DNA of 64,000 nt from Xenorhabdus szentirmaii DSM 16338 (GTDB lineage: Bacteria > Pseudomonadota > Gammaproteobacteria > Enterobacterales > Enterobacteriaceae). The DNA lies in contig NZ_NIBV01000001.1 in NCBI RefSeq assembly GCF_002632585.1, forward strand, positions 858,094 through 922,093. The letters run 5' to 3'. The notes beneath the pieces were generated by a model. That model was not told the DNA's origin. It did no database searches and worked only from the letters and a program-made list of their open reading frames with translations. This document shows, piece by piece, positions 1-10,156 of this stretch; position 1 is the first letter of the stretch, and each line of letters starts with the position of its first letter. The position numbers and the translations under genes were made by a program.

Positions 1-267
1 AGGTGCAACTCGCGTTACAACAAGAACCAGATTAGCGCTATCCTGAGCTAATTTTCCAGGGTTTCACTCCAAACATTTATTAATTTTATTTATTTTTACA
101 TCAATATCTATAACCGCTATTTATTGCCGCTTATTTCCGGGTAACACCATTATTTTCATATGATATCAATATCACCACCTTGTTATTTTTTGTATTTTTT
201 TGATGAATTAACAATCGGATTATTTTATTATTGTGAAAGTCACCTAATGTTTTTGGGATGAAACTAT

Positions 268-3255
268 ATGGAGTTATGGGTTGTATTAGGGTCTATCATG
301 ATTGTAGCCATTATCATATCCCCCATTGTGGCTTTTATAGCCTTGAGGACAGGTAATGAAGCAAAAGATGAAATCAAAAATTTAAAAAACCAAATAGCAC
401 AACTGAAACAACAGGTTGTACTCTCAAATACGGAGCCTTCATCACCATCTTCACCACCTGTTCAAAAGACGGCGGTATTATCTGAGGATATTTCCACGCT
501 TGATAGTCTCAATAATCCTCCTGCTTATTTACAGCCCAATGGCAAACTACAAGAATGGGATAGGGAACGCCGTGATCAAGCCAGGATGGAAACACAGTCC
601 GAGTTATCTGAGCCTGAGATAAATACAACAGACAATGTGTTTAAAGTTGTACCTGATGGATTTCAACCGACACTCAAGGAAAGTATTGAAACGATCTCAA
701 CCAACCCCGTGACCAACACTGAACCAGCAGAAATTGAAAAAAGTCAGCCGCCTATTGTTCAATTGAATAATGCGCAATTGAATAATGTACAAATGAATAA
801 ATTGCCAACAAGCAGCCCTTCTTCCTCTGCGTTACCAACTCAATCACCGCAACAATCACCACAACAACTACCACAAAGAAGCAGTTCGACAACAGCCCTG
901 GAAACACCCCCTTCCTTTTTTTCCGGCATAATCAGCTGGTTCTTAACAGGGAATCCGGTAGCAAAACTCGGGGTCTTGTTACTGTTTTTTGGTATTGCTT
1001 ACTTGCTCAAATATTCCGTTGAGAGAAATGTCCTGCCGATTGAACTGCGTTTGGCTTCTGCCGCGCTGGGCAGCCTTGTGTTATTGGGTATCGGTTGGTG
1101 GTTGCGCCATAAACAGCCACTTTATGCTCTATTGTTGCAAGGCGGTTCCATTGGGGGATTTTATATCACCGTTTTTGCAACTTTCCGGCTCTATTTACTC
1201 CTGCCCCACACCGTTGCGTTTGCCCTGATGCTGATTATCTGTGCTGCCAGTGTTGCATTGGCGGTATTGCAGCGGGCGCAGAGTTTAGCGATGCTGGCCT
1301 GCATCGGTGGTTATCTTGCACCTTTATTGCTGTCAACCGGCGGTGGTAGCCACATCGCGCTATTTTCCTATTATTTGCTGATTTCCTGCGGCATTTTGGT
1401 GATAAGCCTCTGGCAGTCCTGGCGCTCACTGAATCTGCTGGGCTTTATATTTACATTCGGTATCGGTACTTTTTGGGGCAGCCAGAGCTATCAATCAGAA
1501 TATTACCTTTCGTGTCAGATTTTCCTGATCATTAACTTAGTGCTTTTCAGTTTGCTGACGGTCTTGTTTGGGTTGAAAAACCGTCCGGAACAGAAAATGG
1601 CGGTTGATGGCACGTTGTTATTTGGTCCGCCGGTTATTGGTTTTACCCTGCAATACGCAATGACAATTCAGTGGGAGTTTGGCCCTGCATTTTCTGCATT
1701 GGGATTCGGCCTGCTTTATCTGGGCAGTGCATGGGCAACACTCCGGCGATTCCCACAGGCTGGCAAACGCATTGCAATGGGATATCTGGCTCTGGGCAGC
1801 TGTTTTGTCACGCTGTCTATCCCATTGGCGCTATCTGCACAATGGACAGCGCTCGCATGGTCACTGGAAGGACTGGGCATTCTGTGGTGCGGTTTGTTGC
1901 AAAATCAGCGCCGTTTCAGCTATACGGGGAATGCGTTACTGGTCATGGGCTTAATCTCCCAGTTATTCGCCTATCCGTTTTTTCATGCGGGGTCCCATTA
2001 TGATTTGCTGTTCACCTTACTGGTAATGTCTCTTTGCTTTATCTGCGCGGGTGCACTTTGGCGCCATTATCGGCTGGAAAATACGGGATGGAAAAAAATT
2101 AGCTTTATCATGATGGGAGCAGGCATCGCTATCTGGTTCTGGTGGGTTTTTGAAATGGTTACCCATCTTTCCTCCCGCTATTCCATTTTCTCTGAACCGG
2201 TATTGTTGCTGCTGCTTATCTTTAGCCTGTCCGTACTGATTTGGCGTTGGGCCGCTTTACGCCTGATGTGGCCGGAATTGCGGCAAACAGTCTGGTTGCT
2301 GTGGCCGATAGCTTGGCTCAGTTTCTTTCTTCAATGGGAGTATGACACGAACCTATTATCAGACAGCAGATGGAGCATCTGCTGGTTAGTCGCTATCGCC
2401 ATTTCTGCTTTCATCCTGAAACGTGACGCCCGGGCTTTACTGACTCCCCCCATGGAGAAGCTGGCTCATTTACTCCTGTTGTGGCTGGGACTGGCCCTGA
2501 TTGGCAGTGAAGTTTACTGGCAAAGCCAACAACTTCCCTGGGGAATGGAAGAGTGGGGTTACTTTATCCACATGAACGCCATGTCACTGGTCATTCTGTT
2601 GCTGTGGGTTGTTCAGCGGTATGGTTGGTGGCCACTCTCGCAACATGCAAAAACTTACTGGCTGGGAATATTGCCGCTGGCATTCGTGATGTTTGTTATG
2701 TTGGTGTATGGCAACGATATGGATGGGCAGGTTGTTGGCGGGCACTACCTCCCACTGGTCAATCCCCTGGAAGAAGCCAGTTTGTTTGGCATTCTTATGC
2801 TGTACATAGGGTTGCATCATGCCATTCCATTTTTGGGTAGTGCTTTCTCAAACAATGAACACAAGCAGCTGAAACGATGGGTAACACTGGGGCTTTTAGT
2901 GTGGTGGGCGAATGGTGCCCTGCTGCGGGCATTGTCCCATTATGCGGATATTACATGGCGATTTGAAACATTGTGGGCATCCCGTCTGATTCAGGCGATT
3001 TTTGCCGTGGTTTGGGCACTTGCTGCATTAGTTTGTATGCTGTACGCCACACGTACAATGCGTCGTAAAGTTTGGTTTGCCGGTGCGGGCGTACTGGGCA
3101 TTGTCATTGTGAAATTATTTTTGGTCGACAGTGCTGTTGGTGGTGGATTGGCGCGTGCCTTTGCGTTTTTGGGCGTCGCTGTTTTGCTGCTGATTATCGG
3201 CTATTTTTCTCCGATCCCGCCTCTCAGATCAGACAAACAGGAAAAAACAGCATGA
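268..3255 (+). CDS. DUF2339 family multi-pass inner-membrane protein
   Basis: This is a 995-residue protein. It opens with one hydrophobic segment (about residues 5-27) followed by a short coiled coil (KNLKNQIAQLKQQV). A long low-complexity linker rich in S, P, Q and N runs to about residue 215. From about residue 225 to the end there is an almost continuous run of hydrophobic helices, twenty or more. This architecture is typical of DUF2339 membrane proteins, whose biochemical role is unknown. The stop overlaps the start of the DUF3999 gene (ATGA), so the two are translationally coupled, and DUF2339/DUF3999 pairs are a known neighbourhood. An envelope role is an inference. The start is ATG at 268 after an AT-rich leader. 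Family assignment is fairly sure; function is unknown. Confidence 0.85.
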   Translation: MELWVVLGSIMIVAIIISPIVAFIALRTGNEAKDEIKNLKNQIAQLKQQVVLSNTEPSSPSSPPVQKTAVLSEDISTLDSLNNPPAYLQPNGKLQEWDRERRDQARMETQSELSEPEINTTDNVFKVVPDGFQPTLKESIETISTNPVTNTEPAEIEKSQPPIVQLNNAQLNNVQMNKLPTSSPSSSALPTQSPQQSPQQLPQRSSSTTALETPPSFFSGIISWFLTGNPVAKLGVLLLFFGIAYLLKYSVERNVLPIELRLASAALGSLVLLGIGWWLRHKQPLYALLLQGGSIGGFYITVFATFRLYLLLPHTVAFALMLIICAASVALAVLQRAQSLAMLACIGGYLAPLLLSTGGGSHIALFSYYLLISCGILVISLWQSWRSLNLLGFIFTFGIGTFWGSQSYQSEYYLSCQIFLIINLVLFSLLTVLFGLKNRPEQKMAVDGTLLFGPPVIGFTLQYAMTIQWEFGPAFSALGFGLLYLGSAWATLRRFPQAGKRIAMGYLALGSCFVTLSIPLALSAQWTALAWSLEGLGILWCGLLQNQRRFSYTGNALLVMGLISQLFAYPFFHAGSHYDLLFTLLVMSLCFICAGALWRHYRLENTGWKKISFIMMGAGIAIWFWWVFEMVTHLSSRYSIFSEPVLLLLLIFSLSVLIWRWAALRLMWPELRQTVWLLWPIAWLSFFLQWEYDTNLLSDSRWSICWLVAIAISAFILKRDARALLTPPMEKLAHLLLLWLGLALIGSEVYWQSQQLPWGMEEWGYFIHMNAMSLVILLLWVVQRYGWWPLSQHAKTYWLGILPLAFVMFVMLVYGNDMDGQVVGGHYLPLVNPLEEASLFGILMLYIGLHHAIPFLGSAFSNNEHKQLKRWVTLGLLVWWANGALLRALSHYADITWRFETLWASRLIQAIFAVVWALAALVCMLYATRTMRRKVWFAGAGVLGIVIVKLFLVDSAVGGGLARAFAFLGVAVLLLIIGYFSPIPPLRSDKQEKTA

Positions 3256-4682
3256 ACTTGTTAAAGGACATAAGAAAAACAACCCTTATATTATGTGCTG
3301 CATTAGGGATAGCCAATCAGTTTCAAGCGTATGCCAGCGAAACCATGCTGGCGCCGCAGGATTTTTATAAAGGCGCAGAGTTGGAAACCTCATCCGACTC
3401 CCCTTTTTACCGAGTGATATTGCCTAAACCGGTTTATCTGGAAACGGCATACTCTGATTTGCGGGATATCAGGATCTTCAATAAATTGGGGCAACCCATG
3501 ACGTATTCAATGACAGAAGCGAATATGTCACGTTCAGAACGGCAAGAAGTGGCTTTTCAAGTATTTCCCATGCAAAAGGAACGGGGAATGCCGGATGGTT
3601 ATGCTACCGGAAATCACTACGTTACGCTGAAATCCCCCGAAGGGGTGGAAATCAATCTTTATGACAGAGAAGGGGATAAATTTGATTCCACTTATTTATT
3701 GAAACTGGATGAAAATAGCGAGCTGCCTTCCGATAAGGCCATTAATCAGATTGTTTTGGACTGGACGTCATTACCTGATAATTGGCAAACAAGAGCCAGG
3801 GTTTACAGCAGTGACGATTTAAAAGCCTGGACTCGGCAAGTTAAGGATGCGCCGTTGATGGAATTAAAATCGGATGCCGGCCATGTCCTGCTCAATCACA
3901 TTGAGATCCCAAACAATAACAAGCACCGCTACCGTTACTGGGTTTTGATCCTGGAAAACGCCCCCGCCCAACTTCCGATCATCAATGGTGCAAAAGGGGT
4001 TTCGGTCACGCACTATACCCAGACAGAGTCTGTCAATCTGTCATTTAATGTCGACAGGCTATCTGAAACTGAAGCGATTTACCGATTTGATAAACCGCAG
4101 GTCCTGTCAAATTTGTTGATTTATCCCAAACAATACAATGCGGTATTGCCCATCAATGTTGAATATCGCACCCACCCCAAGAGCGCATGGCATCAATTGA
4201 GCAATAGCGTGATTTATCATATTGATGGCACAAAAGGGGAGAACATGTCCGATCAACTGCCCCTGAAAAATTTATTGGTTCAGGAACTGCGCATCAGGGC
4301 GGTCAGTGGCAGTTGGGGAAATGATACCCCTGTCGTTGTCGGTAAACGCAACCAAATTGATGTGGTGTTTAATGCTCAGGGGAATGCGCCCTATGTTCTG
4401 GTGTGGGGAGCGAATAACGTCTCTTCGGCGGCAATGGACATTAATGAACTGATCCCCAAAGGCGCAATGCCCGAAAATGGTGTTCGTGGCTTACCGGTAG
4501 CGAAACAGCAAACAGACGTTGTTTTGGGCGGAAAAGGGCGGCTTGATGCATTATCCCCAACGGAAAAGGCCGCTCAATGGCAAAAATGGCTGTTATGGGG
4601 GATCTTGATTTCGGGTGTCTTCGGGCTGGCATTCGTGACATTCAAGTTAATTAAAGAAATGACGGCGAATCAGGAGTCATAG
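3252..4682 (+). CDS. DUF3999 family exported/membrane-anchored protein
   Basis: This 476-residue protein starts at the ATG that overlaps the upstream stop codon (ATGA). That start is preferred to the longer open frame, which would lie inside the DUF2339 gene. It has a signal peptide (MNLLKDIRKTTLILCAALG, with likely cleavage near QAYAS) and a beta-rich periplasmic body. A single transmembrane helix lies near the C terminus (about residues 444-465, WLLWGILISGVFGLAFVTF) with a short cytoplasmic tail. This matches DUF3999, whose function is unknown. The coupled DUF2339 protein is probably its partner in the inner membrane. The gene ends about 40 bp from the convergent tonB-like gene. Confidence 0.85.
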   Translation: MNLLKDIRKTTLILCAALGIANQFQAYASETMLAPQDFYKGAELETSSDSPFYRVILPKPVYLETAYSDLRDIRIFNKLGQPMTYSMTEANMSRSERQEVAFQVFPMQKERGMPDGYATGNHYVTLKSPEGVEINLYDREGDKFDSTYLLKLDENSELPSDKAINQIVLDWTSLPDNWQTRARVYSSDDLKAWTRQVKDAPLMELKSDAGHVLLNHIEIPNNNKHRYRYWVLILENAPAQLPIINGAKGVSVTHYTQTESVNLSFNVDRLSETEAIYRFDKPQVLSNLLIYPKQYNAVLPINVEYRTHPKSAWHQLSNSVIYHIDGTKGENMSDQLPLKNLLVQELRIRAVSGSWGNDTPVVVGKRNQIDVVFNAQGNAPYVLVWGANNVSSAAMDINELIPKGAMPENGVRGLPVAKQQTDVVLGGKGRLDALSPTEKAAQWQKWLLWGILISGVFGLAFVTFKLIKEMTANQES

Positions 4683-4719
4683 CCCTTATTCGGTTGCTTT
4701 TACGTATATTTAACGCAGA

Positions 4720-5556
4720 TTAATTTAGCGTAAAATCGAGTGTCAGCGTGATCTCTGGTGTCATCCCCGCCGGTTTGGTGCCTACCGGACTGGCGCGGTT
4801 GACGGCAGAAAGCGCGGCATCATCCAAGGCGCTGTTGCCGGAGGAGTTAACGACTCTGGCCGCCGTCAATGCCCCATTCTCCAGCAAGGTAAAGTTGATG
4901 GTGACGGTACCCTGTTGTTTCATTCTTTTGGCCTTGCGGGGATAAACCTTATGGCGCTCAATTTCCTGCCGCAGCCTCACGGTATAATTATCGATTTCAC
5001 TCGTGCCCTGTCCAACCAAAGGTTTTGTGGTTGAGGCATGGCTCATCGCACCTTGTGAATGAGCCTGATCATTGCCGTCGGTTTTCTGATCGGCATTATT
5101 GTCTTTTGGCTTGTCTTCTGACTTCAACTCCGGTTGAAGGGAAGGTTTATTTTTCATCTCCTGAGGTTTCCCGGCCTGTTTTTTTATTTTCTTGGGCTTA
5201 ACAGGCTCTGCGGGTTTTTCTTTCCTGATTTCAGGGACAACGGCTTTATTCAACTGAATCTTAGGTTTTGTCGGTGACTCAATTACCGTTAAAAGCGGGG
5301 CTGGCGGAGAAACAAGCCCGGGTTCGCTTTCCCATGATTCCCATGATGACGAAGCAAGCATTGTCATTGACAGCCCCATGACAGGTGTATTGTTGTTGAG
5401 ATGGTGAGCAGTATCCTTGTAAGGAGTATGTCGGTTGAATAGCCATATCAGACTGATATGCAGCAACAAGGCTGCCAGAATGCCCACCAGCAAACCACGC
5501 CGGGATCTGGGTGGGACATGATTGATAAAACTTTCCGATATGGCCGGGTTACGCAT
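4720..5556 (-). CDS. tonB: TonB-like energy transducer dedicated to the hemophilin locus
   Basis: This 278-residue protein has TonB architecture. A basic N terminus precedes one transmembrane anchor (about residues 21-40, GLLVGILAALLLHISLIWLF). A long periplasmic spacer rich in Pro, Lys and Glu follows (residues 85-190). The C-terminal TonB domain has the usual YPRKAKRMKQQGTVTINFTL start and an 'SSGNSALDDAALSAV' segment. TonB carries proton-motive-force energy from ExbB/ExbD to outer-membrane receptors. It starts 17 bp after the receptor stop and is the last gene of the minus-strand operon. This suggests a locus-specific TonB beside the housekeeping copy, and that part is inference. No exbB or exbD gene is present nearby. 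Confidence 0.9.
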   Translation of the reverse strand: MRNPAISESFINHVPPRSRRGLLVGILAALLLHISLIWLFNRHTPYKDTAHHLNNNTPVMGLSMTMLASSSWESWESEPGLVSPPAPLLTVIESPTKPKIQLNKAVVPEIRKEKPAEPVKPKKIKKQAGKPQEMKNKPSLQPELKSEDKPKDNNADQKTDGNDQAHSQGAMSHASTTKPLVGQGTSEIDNYTVRLRQEIERHKVYPRKAKRMKQQGTVTINFTLLENGALTAARVVNSSGNSALDDAALSAVNRASPVGTKPAGMTPEITLTLDFTLN

Positions 5557-5573
5557 ATTGTTCCTTTTGCTCC

Positions 5574-8540
5574 TTAAAACTGACTGGTCAGACTGAGTTT
5601 GAAGGTCCTTCCGGGGGCGGGCATCATCGAACGCGTCAGGGGATCAAGATAATAGCGGTTGGTCAGGTTGGTGCTGACCAGCTCCACGGATGTGGAAGGC
5701 GTAATTTGGTAACTGATATAAGCATCCACCGTCAACACGGGATGCCAGCGCATGGGATTATTGGACTGGCCTTTATACAAATCAGGCAATAATTCCATTA
5801 ACCGCTGCTCATCGTTGTTTTTCGCCTTGCTGTGATAGAGCATCCGGCTGCCCAGCTCCAGTTTTTCATTGAGCAGACGCCCGCCGACAGTCAGGTTAGC
5901 GGAATATTGAGGTTGAATAGATGTACGCAGATAACCGCCGGGGAAGCCCCCATTGATGCATTCGGAGAGGTGATAGCGATTTTGTGAGTCCATCTTTACC
6001 ACAGAGTTATTGTCGCACACCTTATTTTTCAGATTGTAGGTGAGCCCCATATCCGTGAAGAAGCCGCCGTTGTCATAACGCGCCTGTAGCTCCAGACCCG
6101 CAAGTTTTTGTTTGTCCATTTGGGAGAATAAATAACTGCCGTCCCTGTCGAACACATTTTTAATCACGGTATTGTAGTAAGAAAACTTAATGTCAGCATG
6201 GCGCTCTGCATCAACCCACCGGCTAAAATCATAGACAAAGCCGACTTCCGTATTTTTTGCGCGTTCAGGCTTAAATTGATGGCCTGCGTAATGATTTTGG
6301 GAGCCTGAAAAGCCCACGGTGTCGGCAAAAATACTGGGCATTCTGACGGCTTCGGCATAGCGTGCATAGATGCGGAAATCATCCGTCACATAAGCGGTCG
6401 CTGAAAATGCCGGAGCCCATGCATGATCTTTACGCTTGGCTGCCGGTTCCCAAGGGTCATCGACATGGCCGTCTGGCACAGCGTTTGCGTTCGGCTTTTT
6501 TGTACCGTATTCATATTTATAGACTTCCTGACCGCTGACTGGATCGATAACTTTTTCATTCATATCCAACTGACCATTGAAATAAGGGTTATCGTTTTTA
6601 TTGAGCTTGCCGTTGCGGGAGCCGTATTTCCAAGTAAATTCTTCACTTATCATTTTACGCTTCAGACCGCTCCGAGAAAGGGCATCTTCTGTCCTGATGT
6701 CCGGGAATTCCTTGAGTTTTGCAAGGTAGGCTCTTAATTCTGTCGGGCTCATTTTAGAAATTTTGTGTGAGTTTCTAAATTCCTGTTTTTTCCGTATGGA
6801 ATCGGCTTCGTTCTCAGTCAGCGTTCGAAAGTAATTCATCTGATGCTCGGTGATATCCGCCGTTTTTGCGTAGCTTGAATCTCTTGCTGCACGTCGTTCA
6901 TTGAGCAAATCATCCTGGGACCAGTAAGAAACACGTTTTGCTCCCGCCCCCAATGCCAGCCATGAAGTGGGGCGCCAATCAAAGTTAAAGGCAAGATTAA
7001 TTTCCTGACGCTGTCCTTTCCGGGCTGGGGACTGGAAAAAGTACATGCCTTTGCGATTGTAATCATCATCAGAATCAAGCCGTTCCCGTTGGAAATTACC
7101 TATCAGGGTCAGGTCTAGGCTCGGGTGCAGGGTAAATTTATTGGAGAGATCGAGCCCCCAACGATTGTTTTGGGTATGCGTGGTAGCAGAATCAATCAAA
7201 ATGCCATTAATGTTATTGTTTCTGGGTGCTTTTCCGCTTTCCCAGTCCCAATCTTTCTCCTCAGGGCTTCGGGGATACCCTCCTGCTGTATTGGTATTGC
7301 TGGTGGTACGGGTTGTCCACAGATTCAGGTCGAAATCAACATAAGGATTATGGGCAGGCTGCCACTTATAGCTCAGATTAGCGGCTTGTTGGTGGACATG
7401 AGCCAGCGGCCATTGAGGAACCTTATTTTCTGCCGGCTCAACCTTCCCCAAGCGTGAGGGCATAATATCGCCAAACTCCATGCGGGTATCGCGAAGGCCC
7501 AGCAGTAAAGCCTGATCGTCGTTGAAACGCCAACTGTTTTTGATTAACACGGAGCGCATTTCACTGGAGGTATTAGGGACTTCATTACCGGGACGATAGA
7601 TTTTGGCGGCAAACGGCACATAGGGATCTAATGTCGTTCTGGCTTTTTCCAGCAGTTCCCTGTCAGCTTTTGTAATGGGTTCATCATACCGATGTGCGCC
7701 ACCTTTACCGGCAAAATAGTTACCCTGACGGCGATAGGCATAAGCCAGCATGAGGTCGAAATATTCCTGACGCGTTCCCACTGCAATGCGGAAGGCATTA
7801 TCTTTAAAACCAAACAGTTTATTGTCTTTTGATGAGTGAGGAGTCACCTTTAAAGCCGGGTCATTATCGATATTTCCTTTGGTAAAATTGGGGATATCAC
7901 GGTAGTCTTGCCCCAATTGCAGGGAAGGCTCCCGCTCCCTGACTGAATTACTGCTGGTTTCCAGTTTGGTATTGATACCGAAGGTTTCCCCTTTCGGAAC
8001 GATATCGTCAATGGATAGTGTTTTGATGGAAACAGCACCACCGACAGAGCCTTTGATGTCACGGCTGAGGGAAGGGCCTTTTTCGATTTCAATGTTGCTG
8101 ATTAAGTTTGGGTCAATATAATTGCGGTTATTGGCGCCATTGTAACCGCGACCTACAGTAATCGCCTGTTCTGTGCCATCAATCGTAACGGGAATTCGCC
8201 CTTGCCCCTGAACACCGCGGATATTGATATCCAAGGCCCCGCTATTACGTGCATCTCCACTGTAGACGCCCACGGCACCTTTCAGTAAATCAGCGGGAGA
8301 TGTTCCCTTGTAGCGCTCTATCTGATCTTTGCCAATATAAATATTAGAAATATCTTTATCATAAACGGCATCATAACCTGCGGCATCTTTGTCAGTGGTG
8401 TCTGTGACACTGATTTTACCCAAGTCTGTTTTTTTGCCGGAAGATGCTGATTCAGCAAACAAGGGCGGTGTGGTTAGTGACAAGGCCAAAGATAACGCCA
8501 TTGTGATCGGAGTGAGCTGTGTTTTAACTTGGAATGCCAT
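5574..8540 (-). CDS. TonB-dependent outer-membrane receptor, heme/hemoprotein type
   Basis: This 988-residue receptor has a signal peptide ending near LFAESAS and a likely TonB box close to the mature N terminus (residues 39-49, TDLGKISVTDT). A plug domain follows (about 55-180, with 'DIRGVQGQGRIPVTIDG' and 'GPSLSRDIKGSVGGAVSI'). The long beta-barrel ends in aromatic F (FKLSLTSQF), as outer-membrane barrels do. Length and plug motifs fit the HpuB/TbpA-like hemoglobin/transferrin/lactoferrin receptor class. It lies between the Slam gene and tonB, so it probably takes up heme, or heme from the secreted hemophilin. This is the place of HrpA in the X. nematophila locus as I remember it, so I leave the symbol blank. 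Confidence 0.92.
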   Translation of the reverse strand: MAFQVKTQLTPITMALSLALSLTTPPLFAESASSGKKTDLGKISVTDTTDKDAAGYDAVYDKDISNIYIGKDQIERYKGTSPADLLKGAVGVYSGDARNSGALDINIRGVQGQGRIPVTIDGTEQAITVGRGYNGANNRNYIDPNLISNIEIEKGPSLSRDIKGSVGGAVSIKTLSIDDIVPKGETFGINTKLETSSNSVREREPSLQLGQDYRDIPNFTKGNIDNDPALKVTPHSSKDNKLFGFKDNAFRIAVGTRQEYFDLMLAYAYRRQGNYFAGKGGAHRYDEPITKADRELLEKARTTLDPYVPFAAKIYRPGNEVPNTSSEMRSVLIKNSWRFNDDQALLLGLRDTRMEFGDIMPSRLGKVEPAENKVPQWPLAHVHQQAANLSYKWQPAHNPYVDFDLNLWTTRTTSNTNTAGGYPRSPEEKDWDWESGKAPRNNNINGILIDSATTHTQNNRWGLDLSNKFTLHPSLDLTLIGNFQRERLDSDDDYNRKGMYFFQSPARKGQRQEINLAFNFDWRPTSWLALGAGAKRVSYWSQDDLLNERRAARDSSYAKTADITEHQMNYFRTLTENEADSIRKKQEFRNSHKISKMSPTELRAYLAKLKEFPDIRTEDALSRSGLKRKMISEEFTWKYGSRNGKLNKNDNPYFNGQLDMNEKVIDPVSGQEVYKYEYGTKKPNANAVPDGHVDDPWEPAAKRKDHAWAPAFSATAYVTDDFRIYARYAEAVRMPSIFADTVGFSGSQNHYAGHQFKPERAKNTEVGFVYDFSRWVDAERHADIKFSYYNTVIKNVFDRDGSYLFSQMDKQKLAGLELQARYDNGGFFTDMGLTYNLKNKVCDNNSVVKMDSQNRYHLSECINGGFPGGYLRTSIQPQYSANLTVGGRLLNEKLELGSRMLYHSKAKNNDEQRLMELLPDLYKGQSNNPMRWHPVLTVDAYISYQITPSTSVELVSTNLTNRYYLDPLTRSMMPAPGRTFKLSLTSQF

Positions 8541-8599
8541 TGATGTCCCTTGCCTCTATTTATCGATTATCATCACGCAAATTAAAAATAACCAATTGA

Positions 8600-10066
8600 T
8601 TAAAAATACTTTTCCAGCCTGAACAGCACTTCGTTTTTGTTATAGCTGTACAGCCAAGCCACATTGCTGTGATTGCGCCGGTGGCGGAACGTCAGAGAAG
8701 GGGTCATGCCCCCGATTTCAGCGGCAGGCACTTTAATGACAGCAGTATAAATTTGTTCATTATCCTCACGGAGGATGTTCAGCATGGGGTGTTTGGCATC
8801 AAATTGCCGTTTCTTCACCGTGGCAAACAGTGATCCGGTGATCCCGGGGTAGAGTTGCCCGGCAATACCTGCCCGAGCTCCCCATTGCCGGTAGCTGTCC
8901 ATGTCGTATTTATCATTGCTGCGATAGAGCCAATCCCCGCCGCCAAACAGAACCATGTCGCGATTAAGGGCATGGGATAAAGTAAAGTAAGTTGATGAAA
9001 GTGTGCCGTCTTTCCGCTGAAGTTGTTGTTGATGGCGCAGTCGTTTATGTTCAATTTCTGCATTGAAGGCTGTTTGGGAGGTCAAAGCCCATCGCCATTC
9101 TGTTTTGGCACCGTTTGCACGATAAAAAATATCACCTGCAAGTTGCTTATATTCAAACAAGGGACCCAAAGAAACATCGTGATGCCTGCTTTTATAGTTA
9201 TATCCCCCGACCAGCAACAGCGTATTTTCATCCCCGTCATGGTAATGCCGGTAATTTTCCCCATACATCAGACCACGGCCAAAAATGCCGTGATGGCCGA
9301 CAAACTGATAACGGCGGTTCAGGATGGCGTCATAAGACAAACCCCACGCTTTAACGGCTTTTGGTACTTGAACCAATACACAGCTTTTTTCGCCGCAATA
9401 CCGGATTGCGCCACTATCAGAAGACATATTCACATTATCGTTATAGCCATAACCCGCAGAGAAAGAGCCGCGCCAACTGTTTCTCAGCGCTATAGCTTCC
9501 AGATAGCTGTTGATATTTTTTAAGACGGTTTCCGGTAGTTGACTTTGTTCACTCAACACAGAAAACAGCTGTCTGGCTTCCCGAGTCTTATGATCCTCAA
9601 AATAAACGCGGGCCAGCTCCAGTTTGATGCGGGTGAAATCAGGTTGTTGGTTTAAAATCTGCTGATAGTGATAGGCGGCAAGATCAAAATTTTCTTCAAA
9701 ACGGGCCAATCCGCCTTGGGCAAAATGAAGCAACATCTCATCATGCCCGGATAATTTTTGGTAAGCAGCGAGAAAACGCCTGACATCCGGCCACTGCCGA
9801 TGGTTAGTGGCAAGGTAAAGTGCTTGTCCCATATCGCTCAGATTATTTTCTACCTTAAACGGTTGCCCATCAATCACAATCAATGAAGCGTCATCTTCGA
9901 TAAAAACAGGGTCTGGCGTGACCAGATTGTTTTCATTTTCCTGCTGGTTATGTTGTGCTTCCTGCCAGATTTTCCGTGAAATATCTTCATCGGCATGAGC
10001 CGTCAGGGAAAGACATAGCACAGCAAGTGCCGCGGATAATGTTGGTCTTGTTTTATTGTCAGGCAT
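8600..10066 (-). CDS. hrpB: Slam-type outer-membrane secretor of hemophilin (type XI secretion)
   Basis: This 488-residue protein has a signal peptide (cleavage near AHADE). Its N-terminal periplasmic region carries TPR-like helices (about residues 75-195, including 'FAQGGLARFEENFDLAAYHY' and 'RIKLELARVYFEDHKTREA'). A C-terminal beta-barrel of about 290 residues ends in a terminal F (LFRLEKYF). TPR plus a DUF560 barrel is the Slam/TXISS architecture. Slam proteins move lipoproteins or soluble cargo across the outer membrane. It sits between a hemophilin-like cargo gene and a TonB-dependent receptor, the arrangement of HrpB in X. nematophila. It is 46% or more like the second Slam by eye only; no alignment was run. 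Confidence 0.9.
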   Translation of the reverse strand: MPDNKTRPTLSAALAVLCLSLTAHADEDISRKIWQEAQHNQQENENNLVTPDPVFIEDDASLIVIDGQPFKVENNLSDMGQALYLATNHRQWPDVRRFLAAYQKLSGHDEMLLHFAQGGLARFEENFDLAAYHYQQILNQQPDFTRIKLELARVYFEDHKTREARQLFSVLSEQSQLPETVLKNINSYLEAIALRNSWRGSFSAGYGYNDNVNMSSDSGAIRYCGEKSCVLVQVPKAVKAWGLSYDAILNRRYQFVGHHGIFGRGLMYGENYRHYHDGDENTLLLVGGYNYKSRHHDVSLGPLFEYKQLAGDIFYRANGAKTEWRWALTSQTAFNAEIEHKRLRHQQQLQRKDGTLSSTYFTLSHALNRDMVLFGGGDWLYRSNDKYDMDSYRQWGARAGIAGQLYPGITGSLFATVKKRQFDAKHPMLNILREDNEQIYTAVIKVPAAEIGGMTPSLTFRHRRNHSNVAWLYSYNKNEVLFRLEKYF

Positions 10067-10112
10067 CGATAAATCGGATCACAAAGTTCACGTTATGATT
10101 GACGACAAAAAC

Positions 10113-10143
10113 AGAAAACAGCGCTCAAAGAGTACTGTTCTCT
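10113..10143 (-). terminator. Hairpin between hrpC-like and hrpB-like genes
   Basis: On the minus strand, arms AGAGAACAGTACTC and GAGCGCTGTTTTCT pair across a 3-nt loop. The 14 positions include two G-U pairs and one mismatch, and a run of five T follows the stem (10112-10106). It lies between the effector and secretor genes, so it may act as a partial terminator that keeps cargo mRNA in excess of secretor mRNA. A near-identical stem sits at the same place in the second locus. Confidence 0.65.
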
Positions 10144-10156
10144 GAAAAGTCAGTAA

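Noticed and set aside
1..51. 3' end of an upstream gene at the window edge
   Set aside because: All three frames are open to a stop (at 33-35, 43-45 and 49-51); too short to choose. VQLALQQEPD in the frame from 3 is only suggestive.
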